DNA from: Thermoflavifilum sp.
GTDB lineage: Bacteria; Bacteroidota; Bacteroidia; Chitinophagales; Chitinophagaceae
Assembly (NCBI RefSeq): GCF_014961315.1
Contig: NZ_CP063141.1
Location: forward strand, 2,764,743 to 2,828,742
Length of the DNA: 64,000 nucleotides
Direction of reading: 5' to 3'
The position numbers were made by a program, and so were the translations under genes. How positions within the stretch are numbered: position 1 is the stretch's first letter; every line of letters begins with the position of its first letter. The notes under the pieces were generated by a model that worked only from the letters and a program-made list of their open reading frames with translations, did no database searches and was not told the DNA's origin. This document shows, in pieces, positions 7,117-17,800 of the stretch.

Positions 7117-9906
7117 ATGAGAAAAGATCTTTTTGCTATTCGAAAAACATTAGACACGCCCAAGGGAAAATTCGATTATTACAGCCTGCGTGAACTTGAA
7201 AAACAAGGTTATCCGATTCATCGACTGCCTTTTTCCATCCGGATTTTGCTGGAAAATGCCCTGCGTCATTTCGATGATTTCGCCATCACGCGCGAACAGG
7301 TCGATACGTTGTTGCACTGGCAACCCCGGGGCATGGACAAGGATATTCCCTTTAAACCCGCCCGCGTGCTGATGCAGGATTTCACGGGCGTACCGGCGGT
7401 AGTGGATATCGCTTCCCTGCGCGATGAAATGGCCCGCAAAGGAAAGGATCCTGAAAAAATCAATCCCCTGATTCCGGTTGATCTGGTGGTGGACCACTCC
7501 GTGCAGGTCGATTATTTTGGAACGGAATATGCCTACGAGAAAAACGTCGAAAAAGAATATGAGCGCAATAAGGAACGCTATCAGCTGTTGAAATGGGCAC
7601 AGCAAGCCTTTCGCAATTTCAGCGTGGTGCCGCCCGGCATGGGCATCTGCCATCAGGTGAACCTGGAATACCTCGCCCAGGGCGTTATTGCGCGTGACGG
7701 TGAAATTTTCCCCGATACCCTGGTGGGAACCGACAGCCACACGCCTATGGTAAATGGTATTGGCGTGGTGGGCTGGGGCGTGGGCGGTATTGAAGCCGAA
7801 GCCGCACTGCTGGGCCAGCCCATCTATTTCATCGTACCGGAAGTGATTGGCCTGAAGCTTACCGGTCAGCTTCCCATGGGAACCACGGCTACTGATCTGG
7901 TGTTGACCATCACGGCGCTCCTTCGTAAGTACGGCGTCGTGGGCAAATTTGTGGAAGTCTTCGGTCCCGGCCTCGACCATCTCACCGTGCCCGACCGGGC
8001 TACCATCGGCAACATGTCGCCCGAATTTGGCTGCACCATCACCTATTTCCCCATCGACCACAAAACGCTGGAATACATGCGCAGCACCAACCGGCCCGAA
8101 GCCCAGGTGCAAACCGTAGAACAATATTGCAAGGAAAACCTGCTGTGGCGTACCGGCAATGAACAGATCGAGTACACCGACGTGCTGGAACTCGATCTGT
8201 CGACCGTAGAGCCTACAGTCGCCGGCCCGCGTCGCCCACAGGATAAAATCTTGCTGCGCGAATTCAAGCAAACCTTCATCAGTCTGCTGGATAAAACATA
8301 CAACCGGAAATACACACCCATAAGCGATATCCAGCTGGAACGCTGGAATAACGAAGGCGGCGACCAGGTGGAAGCAGCCCGGGCTGTAGCTCCCGTAGAA
8401 GCACCCATCGAAACGGATGTGGAAACCGAAACCAACGGCATGAAACGCGTATGGGTACATATCGGCCCGGAAAAATTTCTGCTTTCCGACGGTGCCGTGG
8501 TCATCGCCGCCATCACCTCCTGTACCAATACCTCGAATCCTTACGTCATGCTGGGCGCTGGACTCGTGGCGAAAAAAGCGCGTGAGTTCGGCCTCGACGT
8601 GAAGCCCTGGGTAAAAACCTCGCTGGCTCCCGGCTCGAAAGTGGTGACCAGCTATTTACAACGTGCCGACCTGCTGGAAGATCTCGAAGCCCTGCGCTTC
8701 CACGTGGTGGGCTACGGCTGTACCACCTGCATCGGCAACTCGGGTCCCCTGCCCGAGCCTATCGCCAAAGCCATCGAGGAAAACGACCTGGTGGTGGCCT
8801 CCGTGCTTTCGGGTAACCGCAATTTCGAAGCCCGCATCCATCCACAGGTGAAGATGAACTTCCTCATGTCGCCCATGCTGGTTATCGTGTATGCCCTGGC
8901 CGGACGCGTGGATATCGATCTCACCCGGGAACCCATCGGCTATGACCCGAATATGAAACCCGTTTACCTGAAAGATATTTGGCCCACCAACGATGAGATC
9001 GTGGCCCTGATGCAAAAAGTGGTGGATCGCAACGATTTTGAAAAAACCTACAACGAAATCTTCCAGGGCAATGAGATCTGGCGTAACCTGCAGGTGCCGT
9101 CCGGCAAGCTTTTCCACTGGGATCCTCAATCGACCTACATCAAGGAAGCGCCTTTCTTCCACCAGCTGCCCGAAGAACCCACCCCATTGCAGGATATCCA
9201 GCATGCACGCGTACTGCTTGTGCTGGGCGACAGCGTCACGACCGACCATATTTCCCCCGCCGGCTCGTTCCGGGAAACTTCTCCCGCCGGCCAATACCTG
9301 CTCAGCCGAGGTGTGAAAAAGGAAGATTTCAATTCTTACGGCTCCCGTCGCGGCAACGATGAAGTCATGGTGAGGGGCACCTTCGCCAATGTGCGTATCA
9401 AAAACAAGCTGGCCAGCCGCGAAGGCGGTTATACCACCTATTTGCCTACAGGTGAAGAAATGACGGTATATGATGCCGCTATGAAATATAAGGCCTCGGG
9501 CACTCCGTTGATTGTAATTGCCGGGAAAGAATATGGCAGTGGCTCCTCGCGCGACTGGGCGGCGAAAGGCACTTATCTGCTGGGCATCAAAGCCGTGCTG
9601 GCCGAAAGCTTTGAGCGTATCCACCGCAGTAACCTGGTGGGCATGGGCGTGCTGCCCCTGCAATTCGTGGAAGGCCAGAATGCCGAAAAATTAGGTTTGA
9701 CCGGAAAAGAAGTGTTTACCATTCAGGGCATCTCCAGCATCCAGCCAATGAAAAAGCTGCAGATCACGGCACAAAAAGAAGACGGTCAAACGATCCGGTT
9801 TGAAGCTATAGCCCGACTCGATTCGCTCATCGAAGTAGAATATTATCGCCATGGCGGTATCCTGCAGTATGTGCTCAGGCAGTTTTTAAAGGCTGAACAG
9901 AATTGA
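7117..9906 (+). CDS. acnA: Aconitate hydratase (AcnA/IRP type)
   Basis: The 929-aa enzyme interconverts citrate and isocitrate in the TCA cycle. It has the full AcnA length. The [4Fe-4S] ligands are C469 in SCTNTSNP and C535 and C538 in GYGCTTCIGNSG, and the swivel domain carries GKEYGSGSSRDWAAKG. The central linker (about residues 420-445, rich in V, E, A and T) is probably disordered. The gene is monocistronic with its own promoter, and a terminator follows immediately. Its codon use looks richer in G+C than its neighbours, which fits high expression, though transfer cannot be excluded without a computed comparison. Confidence 0.95.
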   Translation: MRKDLFAIRKTLDTPKGKFDYYSLRELEKQGYPIHRLPFSIRILLENALRHFDDFAITREQVDTLLHWQPRGMDKDIPFKPARVLMQDFTGVPAVVDIASLRDEMARKGKDPEKINPLIPVDLVVDHSVQVDYFGTEYAYEKNVEKEYERNKERYQLLKWAQQAFRNFSVVPPGMGICHQVNLEYLAQGVIARDGEIFPDTLVGTDSHTPMVNGIGVVGWGVGGIEAEAALLGQPIYFIVPEVIGLKLTGQLPMGTTATDLVLTITALLRKYGVVGKFVEVFGPGLDHLTVPDRATIGNMSPEFGCTITYFPIDHKTLEYMRSTNRPEAQVQTVEQYCKENLLWRTGNEQIEYTDVLELDLSTVEPTVAGPRRPQDKILLREFKQTFISLLDKTYNRKYTPISDIQLERWNNEGGDQVEAARAVAPVEAPIETDVETETNGMKRVWVHIGPEKFLLSDGAVVIAAITSCTNTSNPYVMLGAGLVAKKAREFGLDVKPWVKTSLAPGSKVVTSYLQRADLLEDLEALRFHVVGYGCTTCIGNSGPLPEPIAKAIEENDLVVASVLSGNRNFEARIHPQVKMNFLMSPMLVIVYALAGRVDIDLTREPIGYDPNMKPVYLKDIWPTNDEIVALMQKVVDRNDFEKTYNEIFQGNEIWRNLQVPSGKLFHWDPQSTYIKEAPFFHQLPEEPTPLQDIQHARVLLVLGDSVTTDHISPAGSFRETSPAGQYLLSRGVKKEDFNSYGSRRGNDEVMVRGTFANVRIKNKLASREGGYTTYLPTGEEMTVYDAAMKYKASGTPLIVIAGKEYGSGSSRDWAAKGTYLLGIKAVLAESFERIHRSNLVGMGVLPLQFVEGQNAEKLGLTGKEVFTIQGISSIQPMKKLQITAQKEDGQTIRFEAIARLDSLIEVEYYRHGGILQYVLRQFLKAEQN

Positions 9907-9933
9907 GCGGTAAGCATCATCGCTTTTCATATC

Positions 9934-9960
9934 AACCGGCTGGTTTCAGCCGGTTTTTTT
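9934..9960. terminator. Terminator between acnA and kdsB
   Basis: The arms aaccggct (9934-9941) and agccggtt (9948-9955) form an 8-bp stem with a 6-nt loop, followed by T to 9960. It lies between convergent acnA and kdsB. The minus strand has fewer T residues after the stem, so it mainly serves acnA. Confidence 0.85.
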
Positions 9961-10717
9961 ATTCTGTATGTTCCAGTTGATCGATCAGGGAAAGGCAGCG
10001 CTGTAAATCTTCCGGTGTATCAATGGCAAACTGCTCGATATCCGTTATCGCCATCCGGATGCGATAGCCGTGTTCCAGCCAGCGCAGTTGTTCTAATTTT
10101 TCAGCCAGTTCCAGCGGCGTGGGCGGCAGTTTGACGATCGTTTCAAGTACGGCGCTGCGAAAGGCATAAAGACCGATATGCTTGTAAAACGTATGCCGGG
10201 AAAGCCATTCTTCCACCGGTTGATCGCGAACGAAAGGCACGGCTTGACGGGAAAAATACAGGGCATCGCGCTGTCGATTGACAATTACTTTAGGCAGATG
10301 CGGACTATTCAGCTCTGCCAGCGTAGCAATGGGCTTCATCAGAGAAGCAATCTGCACCTGCGGATCATCAAAACAGGCTATTAATGCGCTCAGGTGGCCT
10401 TTGCGGATAAACGGCTCGTCGCCCTGCACATTCAACACCAGATCGGGCTGAGGATGCAGCCTGGCTACAGCCTCCGCACAACGCTCCGTACCACTCTGAT
10501 GATGTGCGGAAGTCATCATCACCCGCCCACCCCAGCTCTGCACATGATCCAGAATCCGCAGGTCATCAGTGGCTACCCACACTTCATCAACATCGGCGGC
10601 CGAAACCCGTTCATACACCCGGCGGATCATCGACTTACCGGCGATATCAACCAGAGGCTTGCCCGGGAAACGTGTGGACGCATAGCGTGCGGGAATGATG
10701 GCGGCAATCCGATTCAT
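9959..10717 (-). CDS. kdsB: 3-deoxy-manno-octulosonate cytidylyltransferase
   Basis: The 252-aa enzyme joins CTP and Kdo to CMP-Kdo for the LPS inner core in the cytoplasm. The start at 10717 is chosen because the nucleotide-binding motif IIPARYASTRFPGKPL follows at once; the frame is open to 10747. Other family features are QGDEPFI and ELAEKLEQLRWLEHG. Length is normal. Neighbours are unrelated. It is the only Kdo gene in this window. Confidence 0.95.
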   Translation of the reverse strand: MNRIAAIIPARYASTRFPGKPLVDIAGKSMIRRVYERVSAADVDEVWVATDDLRILDHVQSWGGRVMMTSAHHQSGTERCAEAVARLHPQPDLVLNVQGDEPFIRKGHLSALIACFDDPQVQIASLMKPIATLAELNSPHLPKVIVNRQRDALYFSRQAVPFVRDQPVEEWLSRHTFYKHIGLYAFRSAVLETIVKLPPTPLELAEKLEQLRWLEHGYRIRMAITDIEQFAIDTPEDLQRCLSLIDQLEHTE

Positions 10718-10958
10718 AGCTTCAAACGATCGACCTCGTTCCGACATACAATTTTTCAGGTGCAGGGAATATCTTCATTTCTACTTCATCAAAACCGGCT
10801 TCCCGAAATAAACGCGTGCATGTACACGCGGGGTAAGGGTTCACCTGGCGACGATCCGCGCATTTTAAAAACAGATTGATCCCCTTTTGCTTCATGCTTT
10901 TGCTGAGGGATATGTTCTTTCATGCTTAAAGAAAGTTTTAAAAGCCATAAAACTATTT

Positions 10959-11444
10959 TTATGAAAAATGTAAGGTTAGCTGATGAGCACTGGATTCGTG
11001 CTCCAGCAACCACTGTTTACGCCAGATTCCAGCTGCATAACCCACCAGGCTTCCATCTTCACCAATAACGCGATGGCAGGGAACTATGATGGCAAGCGGG
11101 TTTCGAGCGTTGGCATGAGCTACAGCCCGAATAGATTTCGTATTGCCCATAAGCTTGGCCAGTGTTAGATAGCTGATGGTGGCGCCATAAGGAATCTGCA
11201 TCAACTGCCGCCATACCTGTTGCTGAAACGTTGTACCCCGGAGCTGAATGGGTAACTCAAAACGATGACGTTTACTGGCAAAATAAGCTTGCAATTGTAT
11301 GCAGGCTTCCTGGGTTAATGCATGCGGCACTTCATCTTCGGTAACCGATTCACAAAATTCAATTGCTACAATAGCCTCGTCGGTACTCTGAATATGAAGC
11401 CAGCCAATAGGACTTTGATAATATTGATGAAACAGGCGATGCAT
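10959..11444 (-). CDS. ogt: Methylated-DNA--protein-cysteine methyltransferase
   Basis: The 161-aa protein repairs O6-methylguanine by irreversible transfer to its own cysteine. The active site IVPCHRVIGEDG is present, with the upstream FQQQVWRQLMQIPYG helix-turn-helix part that binds DNA. The start at 11444 (MHRLFHQYYQSPIG) is the usual family N-terminus; an ATG 12 nt upstream is possible. It is a stand-alone Ogt, not fused to an Ada regulator. It lies just downstream of the broken fucosidase on the same strand. Confidence 0.92.
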   Translation of the reverse strand: MHRLFHQYYQSPIGWLHIQSTDEAIVAIEFCESVTEDEVPHALTQEACIQLQAYFASKRHRFELPIQLRGTTFQQQVWRQLMQIPYGATISYLTLAKLMGNTKSIRAVAHANARNPLAIIVPCHRVIGEDGSLVGYAAGIWRKQWLLEHESSAHQLTLHFS

Positions 11445-11467
11445 CAGGAATAGCAAAATAATACATT

Positions 11468-12941
11468 TTAATGAGCTCCCGGATGCGGAAAATCATATAC
11501 CCCCAATTCGCTCAGGGCACATCCCGCCCGCGTGCGTACATGCAAACGCAAAGCTTGAGCGGTGATCGGGGTCTTGAGCTCAATAATCCGGTTGGCACCA
11601 ATGCCGCTAACCCGGGCAAGGAGTTGCCATCCATTATCGGTAAATGCTTCCACCCGCACCCACCGGATGTGCTGACCGTATCGGATATCTTCTTTCAGTT
11701 GAACCAGCGTGAAGGTCTGCGGTTGTTTCCATCGAAGGGTGAAATTGAGATCATCCGTGGAATCAGGAGTGATCCAATCGGTCGTGTCGTTGCCGTCTGT
11801 AAGTAAAGGCATCAGTTCCTGGGTGCTGGATGAATGACTGTCCAATGAAGTTTGCAGCTGAGCCTGCTTGACAAGGTTTCGGGAAAAAGCCTGCTGTAGC
11901 CACTTGCCGAAGGTATGCAGCACACGCACATCCTGGGTGTCGAGCACGCCGTCGGGCGTAGGAGCCAGGCCCAGATTCATCACACCCCCTGCCCACGCTA
12001 TGCACATAAATCTCCCAGAGCTGTTCAGGCGTTTTCTGCTTACCCTCATCCGCCGGGTGATAAAACCAGCCGGGCCTCAGCGGCACATCGCACTCGGCCG
12101 GCATCCAGTATTTTCCCCGATCAGTACCATAGGGCGAATACCGGGTAAGCACATGACCGGGGGCCGGCGGCCGATGGTCAGGACTTTGCGGAGTAAAGGT
12201 TTCCCAGGTACTATCGGCCGCATAACCTCGCTCATTACCCACCCAGCGCACATCGGGACCCACATCACTGAAGATGACCGCACCGGGTTGCCAGCGGCGA
12301 ATCAACGCCCAGGTGGTATCCCAGCCATAATAATGTGAGCGATCGATAATCCGGGATTCCCGGGCTCCTCCATAATATCCCGAACCTCCATTAGCCCCAT
12401 CAAACCAGCATTCAAACAGGGGGCCATATTGCGTGGCCAGCTCCCGCCACTGTTCACGATAGAGCTGCACATACCGATAGGTACCATAATCGGCACTGTG
12501 GCGATCCCAGGGCGAACAATAAAGGCCAAAGGCCAGCCCTTCGCGCCGACAGGCATCGGCAAAGGCTCGTACCACATCGCCTTTTCCGTTCATCCATGAA
12601 GAAGCACCGATCTGGTAATTCGTGGTTTTTGTAGGCCATAAACAAAATCCATCGTGATGCTTCGCCACAAGAATAATGCCTTTGATGCCCGCTGCTTTGG
12701 CCGCCCGCACAACCTGGTCGGCATCAAAATGCCGGGGTTGAAACCGATCGGGACTCACATCTCCGTAACCCCATTCCTGATTGGTGAAGGTGTTCAACCC
12801 AAAATGGACGATGGCAATCATCTGGAGGGATTGCCAGCGCAATTGTGCCGGACCGGGTACAGGGCTTATAGGCTTGATGGCCTGAGCCAGCAACGGCTGA
12901 ACGTCCAGGAGCACAAAGGCGAGTGTAAACAGGTATTTCAT
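11468..12941 (-). pseudogene. GH29 alpha-L-fucosidase, frameshifted
   Basis: The gene has a signal peptide (MKYLFTLAFVLLDVQPLLAQ) and a GH29 catalytic domain with HFGLNTFTNQEWGYG, AKHHDGFCLWPT and FECWFDGANGG, whose Asp is the expected nucleophile. A one-base frame change at a run of five C on the plus strand (11985-11989) interrupts it. Upstream the frame reads YVHSVGRG; removing one base restores VMNLGLAPTPDG and then an F5/8C (CBM32)-like tail (LLTDGNDTTDW... LSELGVYDFP). Without correction the protein ends in about 100 unrelated residues but keeps the nucleophile. The family removes alpha-L-fucose from glycans in the periplasm or at the surface. It could be a real pseudogene or a homopolymer error. 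Confidence 0.85.
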
Positions 12942-12969
12942 GCAAACATGATTTTTTCGAGGAAGGTAC

Positions 12970-13006
12970 AAAAAAAGGCGGCGGCATAGTTGCATGCCGT
13001 CGCCTT
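12970..13006 (-). terminator. Strong terminator between susD and the fucosidase
   Basis: A 13-bp stem with one G-T pair (12975-12987 with 12994-13006, 6-nt loop) is followed on the minus strand by seven T (A at 12970-12976 on the plus strand). It sits 20 nt after the susD stop and before the fucosidase start, so it should end most susCD transcripts and limit fucosidase expression to read-through. Confidence 0.85.
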
Positions 13007-13026
13007 ACGTTTTTCCGAACGTCTCG

Positions 13027-14838
13027 TCAATATCCCGGATTCTGAATGAGTTTTTGATTGCGGTTGATTTCATCCAGCTGAATCGGCAGGAAATAAGCAT
13101 GAGGTACCCATGCCCTGTGGATAGCCGAATACACCTTGTACGTGGGGTTGGGCGATGTCGTATGATCCGGAAGCAATGGATAAATGATCAGGATTCCTTT
13201 GGCATCCTGATAGGCCGAGTCGGCAATCATCCAGCGACGTACATCAAAGAAACGTTGATCCTCAAATGCCAGTTCAACGGCCCGTTCCCGCCGATAATCG
13301 TTGATCAACTGTTGACCCGTAGAAGTGATGGGCGGCATATAAGCCCGCTGACGAATCATGTTAATATAAGTCCTGGCTTCCGTTTCCTGACCCAGTGCCA
13401 GGCAAGCTTCTGCATAGTCGAGCAAAATCTCTGTATAACGGATGTAACGCCAGGGCACGGTCTGGTGTACAAATTGGGCATCCACAGTGGGGTCCATGAA
13501 CTTTTTCATGTAATAACCCGTGTAAGTGCCATTCCAGTTTTCAATCGGACTCTTGCGGGTATCCAGTCCGGGGATGGTATCCACACTATTGGTCTGAGCA
13601 TTCCATTTCGCCCAGTAGCCGGTTTGCACAATACCGTTGGGATCGAGAGGTGCCACATCTGATGGCCGGGGCCTCCACTGAGCACCATTATACAGGATGC
13701 TGGCATAAAAACGGGGATCACGGTTGGCATACGGATTAGCGGCCTCGGCGGGGTTATTCCAGTCAAACGGCGTACCATCGGCCATTTCATACATATCCAC
13801 CATCTGCTGTGTGGGTGTGTTATTACCCCAGCAATGCCATCCATTGGGCTGGCAATACTGGCCGGGGCTATAGCCCATCCAGTTTTCATTTACCTTCTGG
13901 GTAAAAAACTTGACGAAGATATCTTCAGGCGTAGATTGCTGAAGGAATAGCTGTTGATAATTCTGTGCCGCCTCCTGGGCCGACTGTGGATTGGGTTTAT
14001 ACAGGTCATAAATCCCTAAATCCATCACCGCCTTGGCCGCATCTTTCGCCGCCTGCCAGCGCGCCATCCGATCGCCACCCACATAGCTTACCAGCTCGGG
14101 ATGTGCATATCCGGGCGCCCAGGAAGCCTGCGAGTTGAATAGATCGCTGGCCGCATACAACAACATACGCGCTTTCAACGCAAGAGCTGCACCCTTGGTA
14201 GCCCGACCAATATTATCTCCCGAATATTGCAGGGGCAACAAAGCTGCCGCCGAATCACATTCTTTTGTGATGAAATCTACACATTCGGCAAACGTATTAC
14301 GCGGTACATTAAAACTATCCGTCAGGGTATAAGCCTGCGTAATAATGGGCACGCCACCGTACATTTCTACCAGCTGAAAATACAGATAGGCCCTGAGGAA
14401 ATGTACCTCTCCCTTCATACGCTGTTTGAGGCTGGCATCAATGGGCGCCTGGTCTATTTTAGAGAAAAACAGATTGCATGCCCGGATATATTTGTACTGG
14501 GTTTTCCAGCTGCGGATAACGGTTTGCACCGATCCCCAGAAGCCCGGATCAAAAATTTCCAGATCGCTGGGTGTTAACAATCCCCTGTTAAAATTCTCAG
14601 CACCCCAGTCGGGAGTAAATACGGCTTCATCACATAACGACGACATCATCAGGATATCAAACCCATGGGGGATGCCTCCGTAAATATTATCTACAAAAGC
14701 CTGAATCAGGTTGGGGTCATTCCATACCGCAGCATCGGAATATTGATCCTTGGGTGAGACATTCAAAAAATCTTTGTTACAGGCATAAAAGCCGAACAAT
14801 ATCAAGGTGCTAAATAGCAAATACAGGATGCGTTTCAT
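13027..14838 (-). CDS. SusD/RagB-family glycan-binding lipoprotein
   Basis: The 603-aa outer-membrane lipoprotein is the surface lid of a SusCD importer. The signal peptide ends in the lipobox FYAC, with Cys20 counted from the Met at 14838. SusD features follow: TPR-like helices, YQLVEMYGGVPII, the RYTEILLDYAEACLALG segment and a C-terminal RRERAVELAFEDQRFFDVRRW. It lies 20 nt downstream of susC in one transcript. The ligand is a glycan by family; the neighbouring GH29 gene suggests a fucosylated one (inference). Confidence 0.95.
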   Translation of the reverse strand: MKRILYLLFSTLILFGFYACNKDFLNVSPKDQYSDAAVWNDPNLIQAFVDNIYGGIPHGFDILMMSSLCDEAVFTPDWGAENFNRGLLTPSDLEIFDPGFWGSVQTVIRSWKTQYKYIRACNLFFSKIDQAPIDASLKQRMKGEVHFLRAYLYFQLVEMYGGVPIITQAYTLTDSFNVPRNTFAECVDFITKECDSAAALLPLQYSGDNIGRATKGAALALKARMLLYAASDLFNSQASWAPGYAHPELVSYVGGDRMARWQAAKDAAKAVMDLGIYDLYKPNPQSAQEAAQNYQQLFLQQSTPEDIFVKFFTQKVNENWMGYSPGQYCQPNGWHCWGNNTPTQQMVDMYEMADGTPFDWNNPAEAANPYANRDPRFYASILYNGAQWRPRPSDVAPLDPNGIVQTGYWAKWNAQTNSVDTIPGLDTRKSPIENWNGTYTGYYMKKFMDPTVDAQFVHQTVPWRYIRYTEILLDYAEACLALGQETEARTYINMIRQRAYMPPITSTGQQLINDYRRERAVELAFEDQRFFDVRRWMIADSAYQDAKGILIIYPLLPDHTTSPNPTYKVYSAIHRAWVPHAYFLPIQLDEINRNQKLIQNPGY

Positions 14839-14858
14839 GGTCATTTCGTTTTAAATCA

Positions 14859-17800
14859 TTAAAAACTCGCATTCAAACCCAGATTCACCACGCGTTGCAA
14901 AGGATAGCTCTGTCCACTTCCAGCGGATGCTTCCGGATCAAAATCCTTGTAATGCGGACTATAAGTCAGCAGGTTGTATCCGCTCACATAAATCCGGAAC
15001 TGCTGAAAGCCCATCCTTTGTAAAGCATGTGCAGGCAGGGAATAGCCTATCTCCAGATTTTTCAACCGCAGATAGTCTGTGCTATGCAAAAAGTACGTGT
15101 TCGCCTGGGATGCCCAGTATTCGTTGCTGCGGTTGAAGGTACGGGGTTTGTTTGCATCAGGATTGGAAGGCGTCCAGCGCCCTTCGGCAAAGCTTTCCAG
15201 GAAATTGCCAATCTCACCTGATTCCGTGAACACATAATTCTCGGCTCCCGCAGCACCTTGCAACAAAATGGAAAGATCAAAGGGTCCGTACTGCAACTGC
15301 GCCGTAAATCCACCCGTAAAACGCGGAACATTGTTTTTATAACTCCTGACCCTATCATTTCCATCAATTTTTCCATCGCCGTTCACGTCTTTGAAAATGA
15401 TATCACCCGGGCGAGCTCCGGCCCAGTGCGGGTATTTATCAATCTCCGCCTGGTTGTGGAATACGCCAATCGCTACATAATACAAACCGGATGAGGGGAA
15501 TGGATGGCCTGTGGTTTGCTGATATTTGGGTGCACCCGGAGGTTCATCCCAGTAAATGACCCGATTGCGCGCGTAGCCTCCATTGACACCTAACTGATAG
15601 TGGAATTTACCGGCCTGGTCCTGATAATTGACTGCAAAGTCAAACCCGCGATTACCGGCTTTTCCGATGTTCTCCCGCGGCAAAGCCAGTCCGGTAGATA
15701 GGGGCACAGAAGCATTACGATACCAGAGAATTTTCGATCGAATGTAGCTGAAGTAGTCAAATGTCACAGCAAGCTTACTCTTGAGCAAGGTGGCGTCGAA
15801 TCCTACATCAGTTTGATTGGCCCGTTCCCAGGTCACATCCGGATTGGGAATACGCGATTCATACAGGGTTTGATTTTCCACATTCCCATTGGTCACGAAC
15901 GGATAATAACTTAAACTTAACGAGCCATAGCCATAATTACCATTAAACCAGTTCCCTAAAGAATAAGTAGCCAGATATTGCCATTCATCGATGCGATCGT
16001 TACCCGTTTGCCCGTAAGAAGCCCTGAGCTTGAAGTCGTTGATAAACGGCAGGGCTTTTTGCCAGAAGTTCTCCTGTGAAATACGCCAGCCAGCCGACAC
16101 GCCGGGGAAGAAACCAAACCGGTGATTTTCGGGGAAGATATACGAGCCATCGTAGCGCCAGACAAATTCTAACAGGTATTTTTCCTTATAGCTGTAATTG
16201 ACCCGTCCGAAATAATTCAAACGCGCATTGATATATCCCGATCCCCCGTTGTTCAGATAATTATCCTGCAAGCCTGCAAAGAGCTGGTCAATCGCTGTAG
16301 AGTTGAACCGGCGAAAAGCATTGAAATTATTGCCATAGCCCTTGATGGATTCCGTTCCTACCATGAATTTAAAATCATGGTTTACTCCGAAACGATGTTC
16401 ATAATTGAGCAGGGCGTTCAGGGTAATGGTGGTATTATCGGCCGCCCACTCGGTAAGCTGGGGCTTGTCGTAACCGCGCTGCCCTTTGATGAGAATGGGA
16501 TTGCCGGCCGAATCAAAGCCCTGGAGGTTATACAGGTACCAGGGCGTTTGCCAGAGTTTGCGGAATTGAAAACCCTTGTCGAACGCGGCATTTCCGGTAA
16601 TGGACAGCCCTTTAATCCAGGGAATATTGATATCCAGGTGCAGATTGCTGTTCAGGTAATACCGCAGATCTTTGTCGTAACCCGTTGCTGAAGTAACAAT
16701 CACAGCCGGGTTATCGCCATATTCAATATCGGGACCGGGTAATCCATTCGGCCAGTAAGCGTTCATGGTGGGTTTACCCCGCATGACGAAACGGAATATC
16801 TCGCCTGCACCGCGGGTAGGGAAATGACGGTATTCTTCCCGGCCGCTTAAATCCACGCCTATGTGCACATTCTTGTTTACATGTGCATCGAGATTGGCCA
16901 GGAAATTATCCTGTCGGTAAAAAGTTGCGCTTCGCCGATAATTCCCATCTTCAAACCGGGTACCTACCAGTACATAATATCGCATGGATTCGGTACCGCC
17001 GGATACACTGATATCCCCCGCATATTGATCTGACCATTTTTTGAGCACTTCCTTAAACCAATCGGTATTTGGATGCTGCCAGGGATCCGAGCCGTCCTTG
17101 AATTTCTGGATATCCTGCGCCGAATAGGGTTCCGGAGTGCCTGCATAATCTGCAATTTCATTCAGCATGGTGGCATAGGTAGCGGCATCGGCCATTTTCG
17201 GAAGACGTGTAGGCTGGTTATACCCATAGTTCAGGTTCAATCCAATCTGGGGTTTGCCCACTCTTCCGCGCTTGGTGGTGATGAGGATGACGCCATTAGC
17301 AGCTTCTGAACCATAAATGGCCGCAGATGCATCTTTTAAAATAGTGATGCTTTCAATACTGTTCGGATCGATGCGCTCCAGGCTCCGATAGGGAATACCA
17401 TCCACCACAACCAGCGGATCGTTGTTGTTGAACGAGTTAATACCCCTGATGCGAATGGTGGAACCATCATAGCCGGGCTCGCCGCTGCCCTGCACCGCCG
17501 TGAGTCCGGGCAAACGACCTACCAGGCTGTTGCTGACATTGACTGCCGGCGATTTGACGATATCTGAACCTTTCACACTGCTGATAGAACCCGTAAGCGT
17601 GGCTTTCTTTTCTGTACCATAGCCCACGACCACCAATTCATTGAGTGCACTGGAAATTTCGTGCATGTTCACAGTGATGTTCTGTCTGTCGCCTACCGGC
17701 ACCTCCACCCGGTTATACCCGATAGCACTAAATTCCAGTACAGCATCGTCGGGTACTACCAGAGAAAAGCGCCCATCAGCATCGGTAACCGTCCCCATCT

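Noticed and set aside
7150..9663. Long minus-strand frames of 436 and 335 codons
   Set aside because: They lie fully antisense to acnA, have His/Gly-rich unnatural composition and arise from its codon bias.
12994..13662. Plus-strand frame of 222 codons antisense to susD
   Set aside because: No protein family is recognisable and the susD frame is certain.
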